Origin: Sphaerolaimus hirsutus | Lineage: Eukaryota > Nematoda > Chromadorea > Monhysterida > Sphaerolaimidae | Length of the DNA stretch: 64,000 nucleotides | Reading direction: 5' to 3' | Assembly (NCBI GenBank): GCA_964036195.1 | Contig: OZ038450.1 | Span: 17,362,701 to 17,426,700 of the forward strand | Part shown: one piece after another, positions 1-10,055 of the stretch | How positions within the stretch are numbered: the stretch's first letter is position 1 | How the letters are laid out: each line of letters starts with the position of its first letter | Translations under genes and position numbers: made by a program | The notes under the pieces: model-generated | What the model was told of the DNA's origin: nothing | What the model saw: the letters and a program-made list of their open reading frames with translations, nothing else | Databases searched by the model: none

Positions 1-260
1 CGGAATTTTGTATGTGCCCGGTATGGGGAACATACAGACGTCTAAAAAATTGTATGTGCCCGCATTTGGGAAACATACACGCGCATGTGCGCATGCATGT
101 GCCCAGCTGCGGGAACATACATACATGTATGTGCCCGATGGTTTGGGCACATACAAACTGTGAAGAAAATGTATGTTTCCAAGTGTGGGCACATGCAAAT
201 TTGTATGTGCCCAGTGTACCCCAGTTTGTATGTGCCCCTCCCGGACAGCCTGGCGTCAAG
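1..260. repeat. Array of TATGTGCCC hairpin units
   Basis: About six imperfect units of 40-45 bp. Each has TGTATGTGCCC, a short spacer, then its inverted partner GGGAACATACA or GGGCACATACA. The array ends in CTCCCGGACAGCCTGG near 234-251, and that same end recurs at 13536-13551, so this is one arm or fragment of a larger repeat also seen at 10935-11190. Short open frames here are by-products of the repeat. Confidence 0.75.
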
Positions 261-855
261 GGTATAAAATTACCACATAAAATAACAAAAAGAAAGAAAA
301 AAAAATCGAGATTGGTAAATACAGAAGCGGGAACAGTGACGTGAGGTAAAGTACAGTAACCGGTGGAATATGATCATCCGTGCAGAATGCTTTAAGAGAA
401 TATAATTAGACAGATAAGTGATAAATTGAGATATTGTGGAAACACATGAGCAAGTAGTAGGCAATATATTAAAGCACCAAAATATACTACTACTACAAGA
501 ACAGCATACAAAGACACACGTAACTGTATAATAAGTTTAGCACCACACTATTAAAGTCCGGACCTAAAAAAATAAATTCTTAAATTCTTAACGCAGGGTG
601 CACCCTGTCATAATACAGCTTCATTTTAGTGTTACGCACACTAAAAGTGGCGACTGTACTAGTCAGATTGAGCCAATATATGTGTCCACATTGAATGGCT
701 GTCGTGATAGGCCGCTCCAACTACATTCTTGCAGCCGCCTATCAGTTCATGCTTCTTGGAAAACAGTAAATTCTGCAATGTTCTAGAGCAAGTACCTACA
801 ATATATCTAAGCTTACATCTTACTTACATGTTAAACTAGATTTGCAAGTATTACT
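261..855. other. AT-rich DNA, no feature recognised
   Basis: I see no gene, terminal inverted repeat or tandem array here, only A-rich runs. Confidence 0.5.
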
Positions 856-2049
856 CTATACAGAGTTCGAGTAAATATTGCACAGCCCCATATCTAGAGC
901 ATGCACTTCTTTTGAGAGTATGCCTCTGACAGTTTTGCACAGATCAGATGACCTAAAGAGATCCGATCTGTCTAAAGGACTGGCACTATTGATTTTTTCA
1001 GCACAATTTTCAGTACAGCATTCCACCTGGAGTGCTCTGATCATCCTATCACGCCATCCGTTCAAGTGTAGGGACGGACATCCGTACAGGATGTGAGGCA
1101 CTGTGAGCCACATGTAAACTCCATTTCTTTTACAGAATATGCAGTTCACAAACGTTCTGCCTCTAGCCCCCCCCCTCAGACTGTATTGGACGGTTTTTTG
1201 TAATAGGCCGTGTCTGAACCAAAGCCATGGTAATTCGGTGCTGTACAACAGTTTCGGGTTGATTGGGGTCAACCCCAAGCCGTTATACCTTTCTTTTCGC
1301 ACCTGGGTTACATACGTATCACCCAGGGTACGATCATCCCAGGATTTTTCTTTACAGGTAAGTTTTAGTCCCTTTTTACTGAGTAGAGGGTTCAGTTCCC
1401 ATTCTTTATAAATTTTCCCTTCACGCCCTACAGGACTATTCTGGCGTCTTTGACCAGATCGCAAAGTTTGCCAATGGGCCGCAGCTTCCGCTGTTGTTTT
1501 GCTTACAGAAACCCCCCTGAGGTACCTACTATGGCTAACAACGAGCTTATTATAAGCGCCTTTAACCGTAGTCAGATCCCCTTCTATGGCAAGTATTCTG
1601 TTGCCTACCCAACGTGGTGCATTCGTGGCCAGCCTAAAAGTCTGCATCTGGAGACTAACAAGTTTCTTCAGATGAGATTTTGACAGCCCGCTTATTTCCG
1701 CTCCATACAATATTTTCGGCATTGCATAAAGACTCCAGAGTCTGTTCGTTGCCCATAAGGGCCTCGAACTGAACCTCTGTACCTCCCCTACTAGAATCGC
1801 CATCACATGCGATCCCTGAACGAGACCTTCTCTGTGCAATTTCAGGCTATCCGGACCCGATGACAGTCGTACCCCTAGGTACTTTATATCATCCACCTCC
1901 GAAATAGTCTGAAATTTTTTTTGTGCATCTAGTCCCAACTTCCAGGTTTTGAATTCATCAGCGCCTTGTCTGAAATGCATTACTTTGCTTTTTGAGGGGT
2001 TTATTGCAACCCCCCATTTCCATTACCATTGCGTGAATGTATCACATGC
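856..2049 (-). pseudogene. LINE (non-LTR retrotransposon) reverse transcriptase, 3' remnant
   Basis: The minus strand reads the C-terminal part of a non-LTR retrotransposon ORF2. The frame holds the segment 'NPSKSKVMHF' that follows the RT palm domain, then the thumb-like region with 'LYAMPKILYGAE', and a C-terminal zinc-knuckle-like motif Cx2Cx12Hx4C (C280, C283, H296, C301 of the open frame counted from Met at 1980). The frame extends upstream of that Met, and a TAA at 2023-2025 interrupts it; in-frame sequence 'DTFTQW' continues beyond the stop, so the element is both 5'-truncated and mutated. It breaks off near 2049 at the foldback that starts there. No palm catalytic motif, endonuclease domain or poly(A) tail can be seen. 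The family assignment to LINE is secure; the clade is not resolved. Confidence 0.88.
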
Positions 2050-2390
2050 ATGCAACTTCAATACTCCATATCTCGACCATTTCTCAGCCGATTTTCACCA
2101 CTGAACACTTAAAATGATCAGAATGACATTGAGATTTCATTTCTAAACCCAGATTATCTGTATATTTCATCAGATTTCCCATACAAAAAATAATGCGAAC
2201 ACTTGAATGAAATTGTCATAATGAAAATGCATACAAATAAACTGTAAATAAAAATGAAAATGCATACAAATAAACTGTAAATAAAAACGATATCTCCATG
2301 TTATTCTGATCATTTTAAGTGTTCATCGGTGAAAATCGGCCAAGAAATGGGCAAGATATGGAGTTTTGAATTTGCATGCATGTGGTTATT
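2047..2390. mobile_element. Foldback element
   Basis: Inverted arms of about 90 bp: GCATGCAACTTCAATACTCC at the left matches the complement of the right end near 2355-2385, and the motif GATCATTTTAAGTGTTC is mirrored at 2312-2330. The interior is AT-rich and contains a direct repeat (ATAAACTGTAAATAAAAA twice, 2234-2286). No coding capacity. Confidence 0.7.
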
Positions 2391-2940
2391 TATGTGGATG
2401 GGAGGGAAAAGTTTGAAGCGCCATAACTTTTCATTGGAAAGAGATATTGAACTCATTGTTGTTTTATATGAATTCTCATTAACTTAAGTATATGATAGCA
2501 TGTTCAGAAAACTTTATTTTTCGTGTTGTAAAACCGGGTTAAATCGGCATACGGAATTTAGATATCACTAAAACAACTAGAAAAATTTAAAGTGCAGGTT
2601 GTCGCGATCATTTTAAGTGTTTAAACGATCCAAATCGGTTCGGAAATAGCCGAGTTATAGATGTGCAAAGTTTGCATGTTCTGGGCGGCTCCCAAAAAAT
2701 CGAAATGACCGCCTTTTTATATACCCACCCTATTTCCAGTCAGGGGGGTCATAGGAAAATTTCCTCCGACTTGTAATTAGCCCCGACCTGAAACCATAAT
2801 ATATCCAAATTTCAACATTTTTCACCAAGCCGTTGCCGAGATATAAACACGTGCTCGGGGGCGGATCCCCCCCCCCCCCTCAAAATGCTACCCTGATTTC
2901 AGCTATGATCGCGGCTCTATCATATTTAGCATTGGTTGAT
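2391..2940. repeat. Foldback-family core segment
   Basis: This is one copy of a core found at more than ten places in the window: CATAACTTTTCATTGGAAAG, then a block with TATATGAATTCTCATT and TATGATAGCATGTTCAG, then ATTTAGATATCACTAA and GATCATTTTAAGTGTTTAAA, ending in a 'cacccta...cagggggg' hairpin and a C tract. Other copies: 4960-5372, 7905-8200, 13555-14130, 15660-15960, 36190-36500, 44600-45070, 45730-46000. Confidence 0.6.
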
Positions 2941-2941
2941 A

Positions 2942-3562
2942 ACATGAGCATGGCGTCTTGCGCGGGTGCTGGCGGCGGCCTATACAAACACTTGTCCGAC
3001 TGCTGCAAGTCCACCCAGTGCGCGTCCGGCGTCAGCTACGTGCAAGGACGTAGCCAGGGGGGGCGGGGGGCGGCCGCCCCCCCCCCCCTTCCCGGGTCGG
3101 ACAAGAAAATATACCCGAAATGGTGCTTCCGTAAAGCGATTTTGTCGCCAGTTCGGAAAAATTTTGCGCGCGAGCGCGCATTTCGGCACCGCACAGTATA
3201 TTTTAGTTGTACCTGTGGTTTAGGACCAAAAAAGCACTGAAAATTCGCCCCCAATGTATAATGTATATGTAATGAAAATGTATATGTATGTAACATACAT
3301 ACAAGTACAGCACTATTTGGCGCCAATGCCAACGCCAATGGCGCCTACGAATGGCGCTGGCGCCAAGGCGCCATTCCTTTACCACAGGGGTCAAATTTAG
3401 GGGGGGGGGGGGGCGCCGCCCCCCCCGTTCGCCGAGCTCCGTATACAATCCGCCCCCCCCCCGCTCAAAAATCCTGGCTACGTCCCTGGCTACGTGCAGC
3501 GGTGCGCGCCCGCGCTCGTGTTCATCGAAGATCTCAGCAGCTGCGACTTCAGTGGTCTGGTA
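2942..3562 (+). pseudogene. Chitin-binding type-2 (peritrophin-A, CBM14) exon split by an insertion
   Basis: Two GC-rich coding pieces, 2951-3042 and 3497-3562, lie on either side of an element with a perfect 8-bp target duplication. Read across the insertion in one frame, they give the spacing of a peritrophin-A domain: Cys, 'GGGLYKHLSDCC', 'QCASGVSYV', then 'QRCAPALVF', an acidic stretch and a final Cys in 'SSCDF'. CBM14 domains have six cysteines in three disulfides, bind chitin, and are secreted in peritrophic matrix, cuticle or jelly coats. The right end TCTGG|TAG at about 3560 could be the exon end; the left splice site is not clear. The insertion destroys the frame, so this copy is broken unless the element is spliced out. 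Related chitin-binding pieces lie at 8764, 26643 and 35330. Confidence 0.72.
3043..3488. mobile_element. hAT-like non-autonomous element with 8-bp TSD GCTACGTG
   Basis: It starts CAAGGACGTAGCCAGG and ends CCTGGCTACGTCCCTG. The flanks 3035-3042 and 3489-3496 are both GCTACGTG. The interior has long G and C tracts and a patch of GGCGCC words near 3320-3373, with no transposase. A sister copy with its own 8-bp duplication is at 7277-7651. Confidence 0.85.
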
Positions 3563-3599
3563 GGGGGGGGGGGGGTTGCCCCCCCAAACGCTCCAGCTA

Positions 3600-4065
3600 C
3601 CAAACTATCCCGGAGGCCGCTCAGCTATCTATCTATCCCGAGGTGAAATTTTTTGCTACTATTCCCTGAACCCCCCCCCCAAAAAAAAATCGCCAGCTAT
3701 CTACCTATCTATCCTGGAGTGATTTTTGACAAATTTACCCAAATTTTCACTCAAAATCGCTACTTTTCATACCTAGGTGGTATTTATATCTTTATCTTCA
3801 CCTTCAAAATCATCAATGTATGTCTTATCACCTAATTTCAGCTGTTTTTGGCTAGGTATTAATGTGCCTATGTACCTATTTGTACGTACTTTTAACCTAT
3901 TTTTAGCTATGTTTCACCTATTTTTAGCGATTTTTCTCCTTTTGTAGCTTTTAAACCTCAAAATAGCCTATATATTGAACCCCCCCCCAACCCAAATTTG
4001 TTTCAGCTATCGATCCCTCTGGAGGAGCGATTCACTATCTACCTATCTGAAACCCCGCGGGGGTC
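3600..4065. repeat. CTATCTATC repeat family
   Basis: The segment begins CAGCTATCTATCTATCCCG and contains GATTTTTGACAAATTTACCC, 'ttcactcaaaatcgct' and a second AGCTATCGATCC block near 4003-4050. The same order of blocks is seen at 5830-6130, 42030-42110, 43930-44215 and 46035-46300, so this is a dispersed repeat and not coding. Confidence 0.55.
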
Positions 4066-4242
4066 CAAATCTACAAGACCCCTGTGCGACTTCAATTGCA
4101 ATGTGCCCAGGTGATGACGTTATTATGAATCCTCCATCCGAATTCTAACCGCAGTAGTGCGCAGGTGCTCAGACTATGTGCCAAGTGTAGCGCTGGACTT
4201 TGGGTGCCGCCGCCAGAATATCTATCAATGTCGACCCACCAC

Positions 4243-4345
4243 AGGTGCCACTCCCAGACCCTGCAAAATGCCCTGTAAAGTGTCAGATGTCATGCAAAGT
4301 GTCAAAAGTCATGGAAAATGCCCTGCAAAATGGCGAACTGGTTTG
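4243..4345. repeat. TGTAAAATGTCA-type short repeat
   Basis: GTGCCACTCCCAGACCCTGC is followed by repeats of 'aaaatgccctgtaaagtgtc' style words. This family recurs at 14286-14475, 15205-15350, 28830-28995, 33030-33165, 46310-46470, 49395-49795, 52408-52560 and 55125-55345, often as inverted pairs. Confidence 0.55.
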
Positions 4346-4369
4346 GCGCCAGGTCAACCTTTGCTGGAG

Positions 4370-4553
4370 TCGTGTTCTGGTGTGGAAAGGGCATGCACGG
4401 ACGCGGTCGACTGGCCAGGCCGGGTGGCGTTCGCATCCGCTGCGCCCAGGCACCCGTGCAGCCCCGCGACACTCTCGTGCCACTTCGCCCGCAATGTGCC
4501 CCGGTGCGGCCGAGTGGCCAAGCCAACTACGCCTGGTACAGAGTGCACGACTA
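4370..4553 (+). CDS. Possible cysteine-rich exon, ADAMTS-like spacing
   Basis: A GC-rich island in AT-rich DNA is open in a frame that uses mostly G or C at third positions. It reads 'VERACTDAVDWPGRVAF', then 'HPCSPATLSCHFARNVPRC' and 'PTTPGTECTTRE'. Cysteines followed by a 'PGTxC' turn resemble the cysteine-rich module of ADAMTS metalloproteases, which lies after the thrombospondin repeat in extracellular proteins, but I can see no neighbouring catalytic or thrombospondin exon. Splice sites are not convincing and the immediate upstream DNA is a short repeat (4243-4345). It may be a stray or decayed exon. Two other frames are also open across it, so the reading is tentative. Confidence 0.3.
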
Positions 4554-4959
4554 GAGAGTTGGGTGCGTTTTGTTTTCGTAGTTTAGGCATGAAAAATAAC
4601 GATTTTAACGATCCTTCTTTTCAACAAAAAATGTTTGTTAGATAAAACTGTTTTTGAAGTTCCTAAATGTGGTTTAAGTCAACATACACGGCAGGGATGT
4701 ATCCCAGATTTTTGAGCGGGGGGGGGGTCTGCTTGTTTAAGGAGGCCGGCGAACGGGGAGGGGCTCAGCGGTCAGCCCCCCCCCTAAAATTTTCTCAGTG
4801 TCACAGCACCTTTAAGGTAACAGATTGGAGCCATGAACCTGGCGTCATTCATAGACGCCACGTCACGACCATAGGGAATTTTTGGGGTAGCATTTTAGGG
4901 GGCGGGTTCCGCCATCGGGGGGTTTTCACTGTCGCCCCGAACATGCGAAGTTTGCAGTG

Positions 4960-5373
4960 CTATAACTCTGCCTTTTGACCGATTTTGATTGTTTAACTCT
5001 TAAAATGATCGAGAACACCTGCAGATTCCATTTTTGTAGTCGTATTGGCCCTACACACACTAGTTTTCACCGTGACTTGTGTGAAAACTGAAATGTCTAC
5101 ATGGCGACATCCATCCTACTCTTATTGTATGCTATATGTGTTTTAGTTTTCAAATTTTCCAATTTTAACTTTTATTTATTTCAATTCAAATTTAATATAA
5201 ATATAATCATTCAACCGTGTTCATGCATTTAAAAAGTTCCAGTTTTCACACAAAGTCACGATGAAAACTAGTGTGTAGGCACATTAGTGATGTCTAAATT
5301 CCGATGCCAATTTGACCCAGTTTTTCAAAACGAAACATAAATTTTTCTGAACATGCTATCATATACGTTAGAC
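4960..5373. repeat. Foldback-family core (reverse orientation) with internal hairpin
   Basis: This is the reverse complement of the dispersed core; it continues after the hAT-like insertion at 6501-6580 ('gagctcataaaacaaaaatg'). Inside it, 5050-5282 is a separate hairpin element: CTACACACACTAGTTTTCAC at the left and its inverse near 5260-5280. Confidence 0.6.
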
Positions 5374-6492
5374 TAGTGATGGAAAAGCGTTATGGCGCTG
5401 GCGCCTGGCGCTTTCGCCAAAGCAAAAAACGCCATGGCGCTTGGCGCTCAAACGCTCTGGCGCCATTGGCGCTTGGCGCTGGGGTCTTCGAAAGCGCCAT
5501 GGCGCGCGCCATTTTCCGGTGGCGCTATTGGCGCGTGGCGCCAGCATTTTAAATGGCGCCAAAAAAGCGCCAACCATGATAATATGAAATTGTTATAATA
5601 CGGGGAAATCGCCACTCCAGTTGATCAATTTTGAGGACAAATGAATAAATATAAGTTAATTTTGGGGCAGCCTCTATATAGGTACCTACATCGAATAAAA
5701 GCAAAGGTGTTAAAATGTGCTGGCGATAAATCCATTTTTATGTTTTGCTCCCAATTCTTTCTTGCTGTCTAAATCAGGGGTTCAGTCTGGCGGGGGTTGG
5801 AGGGGAGACGGTGGAGTTACCCTTAAATGCTGCAGTTATCTATCCACCCCCAGGGTGGAATCTATCTATCTAACCTGAAACACAATTTTAGGCTACTATC
5901 CCTTGAGCCCCCCAATCAACCTGCAACCAGATACAGACCGATTATTAGAGAAATTTTGCCCCAATTTTCACAAAAAAATGCTGATTTTCATACTTTTTAT
6001 AGTATTCACCTTAAAAATCACTATCGTGATTTTTCAGACTTCAAAATCATCATCTTTAACGTGTATTATCACCTATTTTCAACTGTTTATGGCTATATAC
6101 GCCCCTTAAATCACGCCAGCTTTTAGCTGTGAGAAACAAAGATCTCCCCATTGAAAGTTCCCCAGTCATGGTGTTTGACTGAAAAATATCTCTCTGGGCA
6201 TTAAAACAATTTTTAAGATTGTAGTGGTTGTTTGAATGGGCAAAAGTTCAATGGACTACTAGGACTTCAGCGGTACGTCACACACAGTGATGCACCCATT
6301 TTTCTACCATCAAATTGCAGAACAAGTTTTTTGGCGCTGGCGCTATTGGCGCTTGGCGCCATTACCCTCTGGCGCTTTTGGCTCTTGGCGCCATTTTGCT
6401 CTGGCGCCATTGGCGCTTTTGGCGCTTGGCGCCATTTTGCTCTGGCGCCATTGGCGCTTGGCGCCGAAACCCTGGCGGTTTTTCCATCACTA
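5374..6492. mobile_element. hAT-like element of the GGCGCC family, 8-bp TSD
   Basis: Left end TAGTGATGGAAAAGCG, right end TTTTTCCATCACTA. Flanks are CGTTAGAC (5366-5373) and TGTTAGAC (6493-6500), an 8-bp duplication with one mismatch, and related core copies read straight through at this point. Both subterminal regions (5388-5575 and 6330-6470) are runs of GGCGCC and GGCGCT words. The middle holds a CTATCTATC-type repeat. No transposase. Confidence 0.8.
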
Positions 6493-6595
6493 TGTTAGAC
6501 AATGGGAGCTCATAAAACAAAAATGAGTTCAATATCTCATTCCAATCAAATGTTATAGCGTATCAAACTTTTCCCTCCCATCCACATAAACATAA

Positions 6596-6762
6596 ATAGG
6601 CGGCGTAAGTGCTTGTGCGCTTGTGAATGTCACAAGCGGAATTTTCGGTGTCACAAGCAGAAATACCTATGTTTACCTAGTAAAAAGTGTCACAAGGTCA
6701 AATTTTGGTCAATGTGATTGTGAATGTCACAAGCACGAATTGGGACCTTGCGCCGCCTATGC
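6596..6762. repeat. Small hairpin element with CACAAGC words
   Basis: TAGGCGGCG at the left and CGCCGCCTA at the right are inverted, and TTGTGAATGTCACAAGC occurs near both ends. Confidence 0.45.
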
Positions 6763-6799
6763 ACATAAATAACCGCATAAAGAACAAAGCATGTGCCTT

Positions 6800-7070
6800 C
6801 AAAACTTCATTCTTCTCGACCTTCATTGCTCGACCATTTCTCAGCTGATTTTCACTAACGAATACTTAAAATAATCAGGATAACGTGGGGATATCGTTTT
6901 TATTATCAGTTTATCTGCATGCATTTTCATTATGAAGATTCCATTCAAGACTTCTCATTGTTTTCTTGTACAGGAAAACTTATAAAATACACATATAATC
7001 TGGGAATAAAAATGATATCTCCATGTCATTCTGATCACTTTAAGTGTTCGTTAGTGAAAATCGGCTCATT
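6800..7070. mobile_element. Foldback element arms
   Basis: 'ctcgaccatttctcagctga' at the left and its inverse near 7050-7070 enclose mirrored copies of the AAAATAATCAGGATAAC block, as in the element at 2047-2390. Confidence 0.5.
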
Positions 7071-7872
7071 TTTTACATGAGTGTGGATGACGCTACAGGT
7101 CTACAATTTTTCAGGAATAATATCTGTATCAATACCTTAATCGTGTCCAATACAGTGTGTTATCAGCCACAGCTAGAGCGAATTGCAAAATTCACTCTTT
7201 AATTTTACATCATCATTTTACGTCAGGGAACTAATTTTACATTTTATGTCAATCGTTGCATGCAATCATTGACATGCAAGGACGTAGCCAGGGGGGGGCG
7301 GGGGGGGCGGCCGCCCCCCCCCCCCCCCTTCCCGGACCGGACCAAAAAATGTGCCAGAAATGGCACTTTCAGAAGACGATTTTGTCAACAGTTTGAAAAA
7401 TTTTTCGCGCATTTTCCCTTCACAACATATATTTTCGGCTGACCGGTCACCGCGGCCTCAAAACCAGTGAAAATGGACTCAATTCGTGTCCATGTCGCTG
7501 TATAAGCCTGTAAAATACAGACATATACTGCTGTTTTGGCGCCAATGCCAACGCTAGTGGCGCCATGGCGCCATTCCCCTACTACAGGGGTAAAATTTTA
7601 GCCCCCGTTCGCCGGGCTCCGTATACAATCCCCCCCCGCTCAAAAACCCTGTTGACATGAAATGTAAAATTAGTTCCCTGACATAAAATGGAAAAATGAA
7701 TTTTCAATTCGTTCTAACTGTGGCTGATAACACTGCATTGGACACGATTAAGGTACTGATGCATATATTATTCATAAAAAATTGTAGACCTGTAGCATCA
7801 TCCACACTCATGTAATAATTCTTACGACGTAATTTTACGTTGTCATTTTATGTCAAATTAACGCTGAGCTGT
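7070..7872. mobile_element. Foldback element (CAGCTCAGCG family), interrupted
   Basis: The arms contain CATCCACACTCATGTAATAA, 'ggtctacaattttt', TTAATCGTGTCCAATAC, CAGCCACAGCTAGAGCGAAT and TTTACGTCAGGGAACTAATT in mirrored order around a centre that has been entered by the element 7277-7651. An uninterrupted sister is at 23050-23545. Confidence 0.75.
7277..7651. mobile_element. hAT-like element (CAAGGACGTAGCC family), 8-bp TSD TTGACATG
   Basis: Flanks 7269-7276 and 7652-7659 are both TTGACATG. The left end CAAGGACGTAGCCAGG equals that of 3043-3488; the right end has degraded to AAAAACCCTG. The sister foldback at 23.3 kb has the unoccupied site (ATTGACGTGAAATG). Confidence 0.85.
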
Positions 7873-7904
7873 AATCGCAGCTTTATGCGGCTTTTTATGT
7901 GGAT

Positions 7905-8400
7905 GGAAGGGAAAGTTTGATACGCTATAACTTTTGATTGGAATGAGATATTGAACTCATTTTTGTTTTATATGAGTTCTCGTTGTCTAAAGTGTATGAT
8001 AGCATGCCCAGAAAAATTTATTATTCGTGTTGAAAAACTGGGTCAAATTGGCATACGGAATATAGACATCACTAATACGACTGCAAAAATGGAATCTGCA
8101 GGTGTTCTCGATCATTTAAAGAGTCCAACGATCACAATCGGTCAAGAAATGACAGAGTTAAGGTGCTGAAAAGTTCGCATGTTCGGGGCGATAGTGAAAC
8201 CCTCCCCCCCCCCCCAAAAAAAAAAAAATAACTTTTTTCAGACCCTCCTATCTCGGGTCAGGCGGGTTGTAGAAAGTCGCCGTCGATTTTCAATGCAGCT
8301 TCGACATGATATACCTCATTATGTTAAATTTTCAGCAAATTCCGCCCAGCGGTTGCAGAGCTGTGATTGCTCAAACTTTAGCCCCCCCTCCCCTAAAATG
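7905..8400. repeat. Foldback-family core segment
   Basis: Contains 'ataacttttgattggaatga', TATGATAGCATGCCCAG, AATATAGACATCACTAATAC and GATCATTTAAAGAGTCC in the usual order, followed by the C-tract and 'tatctcgggtcaggcgg' blocks. Confidence 0.6.
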
Positions 8401-8424
8401 CTACCCCAAAATCCCCTATGGTCA

Positions 8425-8744
8425 CATGGCAATTGGCGTTGGTGCCAGCGCCAGGAACCGAATATTCTGATGACAAAATAACTCCTCTCCTTGAATAACT
8501 CAGCCTTTTAGAAATTCTGACGAAGTAATATCTCATTGGGGTCTTATCGGAAGATATACGGTACTCCAATATTGACAATTGCACTGCCTGCATAAATTTG
8601 AGATAATTTTTTTTGCATCTATAGATTGTGGCTGTGAATTTATACAGAAGCATGTTTGAACTGGCGCCATTGACGATTGGCGCTCATGTCCAGAAAAGCG
8701 CCATGTCTATTGGCACCAAACGCCTTGCGCTTTTTACATCACTA
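8425..8744. mobile_element. GGCGCC-family fragment
   Basis: GGCGCC-like words at 8430-8455 and 8655-8730 lead to the right end TTTTTACATCACTA (ends 8744). No matching left end was found, so it is a fragment or strongly decayed. Confidence 0.5.
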
Positions 8745-8763
8745 CTGAGGTCTCTCCACGCAG

Positions 8764-8922
8764 GTGCCGCATGCACACCTGTCGACTTTGATTGCCCCAC
8801 TCCGAACGGAATGTGTCCTGTGCACGAGACACTGCTCCGAGCTGAGGCAGTGGCCCAGGCCGACCAGCCATTTCTGTGCCGCTGTCGACGGCAGTGCGAG
8901 CTGCCACTGGGAGGTGAGTCGG
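8764..8922 (+). pseudogene. Cysteine-rich exon, chitin-binding-like
   Basis: The exon is bounded by a plausible acceptor (CACGCAG|GTGCC) and a strong donor (GGGAG|GTGAGT). It begins 'ACTPVDFDCPTPNGMCPVH', which matches the first part of a peritrophin-A (CBM14) domain, and the same 'VDFDxPxxNGM' starts the exons at 26643 and 35330. After 'HETLL' the open frame gives 'CRCRRQC', but the third frame gives 'CSELRQW' and 'HFCAAVDGS', closer to the expected second half of the domain, so a frameshift is likely. Third positions are GC-rich. No partner exons are seen nearby; the neighbours are repeats. It is either a decayed copy or a divergent secreted exon. Confidence 0.5.
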
Positions 8923-9063
8923 CTGGCCGAGATTGCCTTTTGTGGCTTTTGAGCTGGTAGAAACTGACATCCAGACAGCCCTGAGTAAAACTCTCATCCA
9001 GAAAGAGCCAAATAAATTGCAGAAATGTCAATTTGAGCGAACGCGTTCAGAGTTTTCTCCTAT

Positions 9064-9165
9064 AGTAGTGATGAAAAAGCGCTATGGCGCATTCGGAAAC
9101 AGTTTAGCGTTTAGGAAAGCGTTTAGGGCGCCGGCAGTTTGCATGTGCATTCCGGCACCCTGAAA
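9064..9165. repeat. GGCGCC-family left-end fragment
   Basis: TAGTGATGAAAAAGCGC followed by GGCGC words; no right end. Confidence 0.4.
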
Positions 9166-9394
9166 ACTGACTATCGGCGCTTAGTCGATCATACAAATAC
9201 ATTCTGGCTGACGACATATGACCAACCAATCTTTCATCTCTTGTTATGAAATACAATAAAGTGCTTGCATCACATCAAAAATATTTATCGACGCCAAAAT
9301 GTTGATCGCCACTTCACATGGCCGGCCGCTGATTTCTTTGCGGATTAGTGGAATGCCTGGATAATTGTGATCAGGCATGCATTGATAAATAAAC

Positions 9395-10045
9395 ACCTTC
9401 CCGATCAAGTCCGGCCCCCTATTTTATTTTCACTTCACACACCCTATCTCTGGTTGTGGGCGGGGTGGAAAGCTAATACTTGTGGGGTATATAGGTGCAA
9501 CCCCCCACTACCCCTCATGAATAAATGGGGCAGCGGCGACTAACTATAGAGGGGGTCGCCGTATATCTGAAAAATTTTTGCGGCGTTTTCACTGTCCCAC
9601 ACAGGTCCGGCCTCCAGTTTATTTCTTACGCTATGGCTTGAAAAAGGGGCGTCAGGCACCAATAACGCCACAGGAAATAGGTGCCATGGCGTGGCACCAC
9701 TTGGCTACCTCAAATGGCGCCAGTGCCATGGCCCTAAGCCACAAACATTCCACATTTTCCTGTGGCGTTATTGGCGTCTGACACCCCTTTTACAAGCCGT
9801 AGCGTAAGAAATAAACTGGAGGCGGACCTGTGCGGGACAGTGAAAACGCCGCAAAATTGTTTCACATATACAGCAACCCCCTCTATAATGAGTCGCCGCT
9901 GCCCCATTTATTCATGAGGGGTAGTGGGGAAATGCACCTATATACCCCACAGGTATTAGCTTTCTACCCCTCACACAACTGGAGATAGGGCATGCGAAGT
10001 GAAAATAAAAATAAGGGGCCGGACTTGATCGGGAAGGTGTTTACC
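9395..10045. mobile_element. Foldback element (AAACACCTTCCCG family)
   Basis: Starts TAAACACCTTCCCGATCAAG; the inverse ends at 10043. Mirrored blocks include CACCCTATCTCTGG, GGTATATAGGTGCAACCCCC, ATGAATAAATGGGGCAGCGG and GAAATAAACTGGAGG. The centre (9660-9775) has words such as GGCGCCAG and CCATGGC. Relatives: 15945-16215, 28640-28815, 42697-42993. Confidence 0.8.
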
Positions 10046-10055
10046 TAGTTATGAT

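Noticed and set aside
1139..1683. Plus-strand frames over the LINE
   Set aside because: They are shadows of the minus-strand reverse transcriptase frame, which has the recognisable motifs.
5392..6526. Open frames rich in Ala, Trp, Leu and Arg
   Set aside because: They are translations of GGCGCC arrays; the same appears at 12.2 and 13.2 kb on both strands.
6596..6762. MULE-like element with 9-bp duplication ACATAAATA
   Set aside because: The direct repeats do not abut matching inverted ends, so the duplication may be chance in AT-rich DNA.
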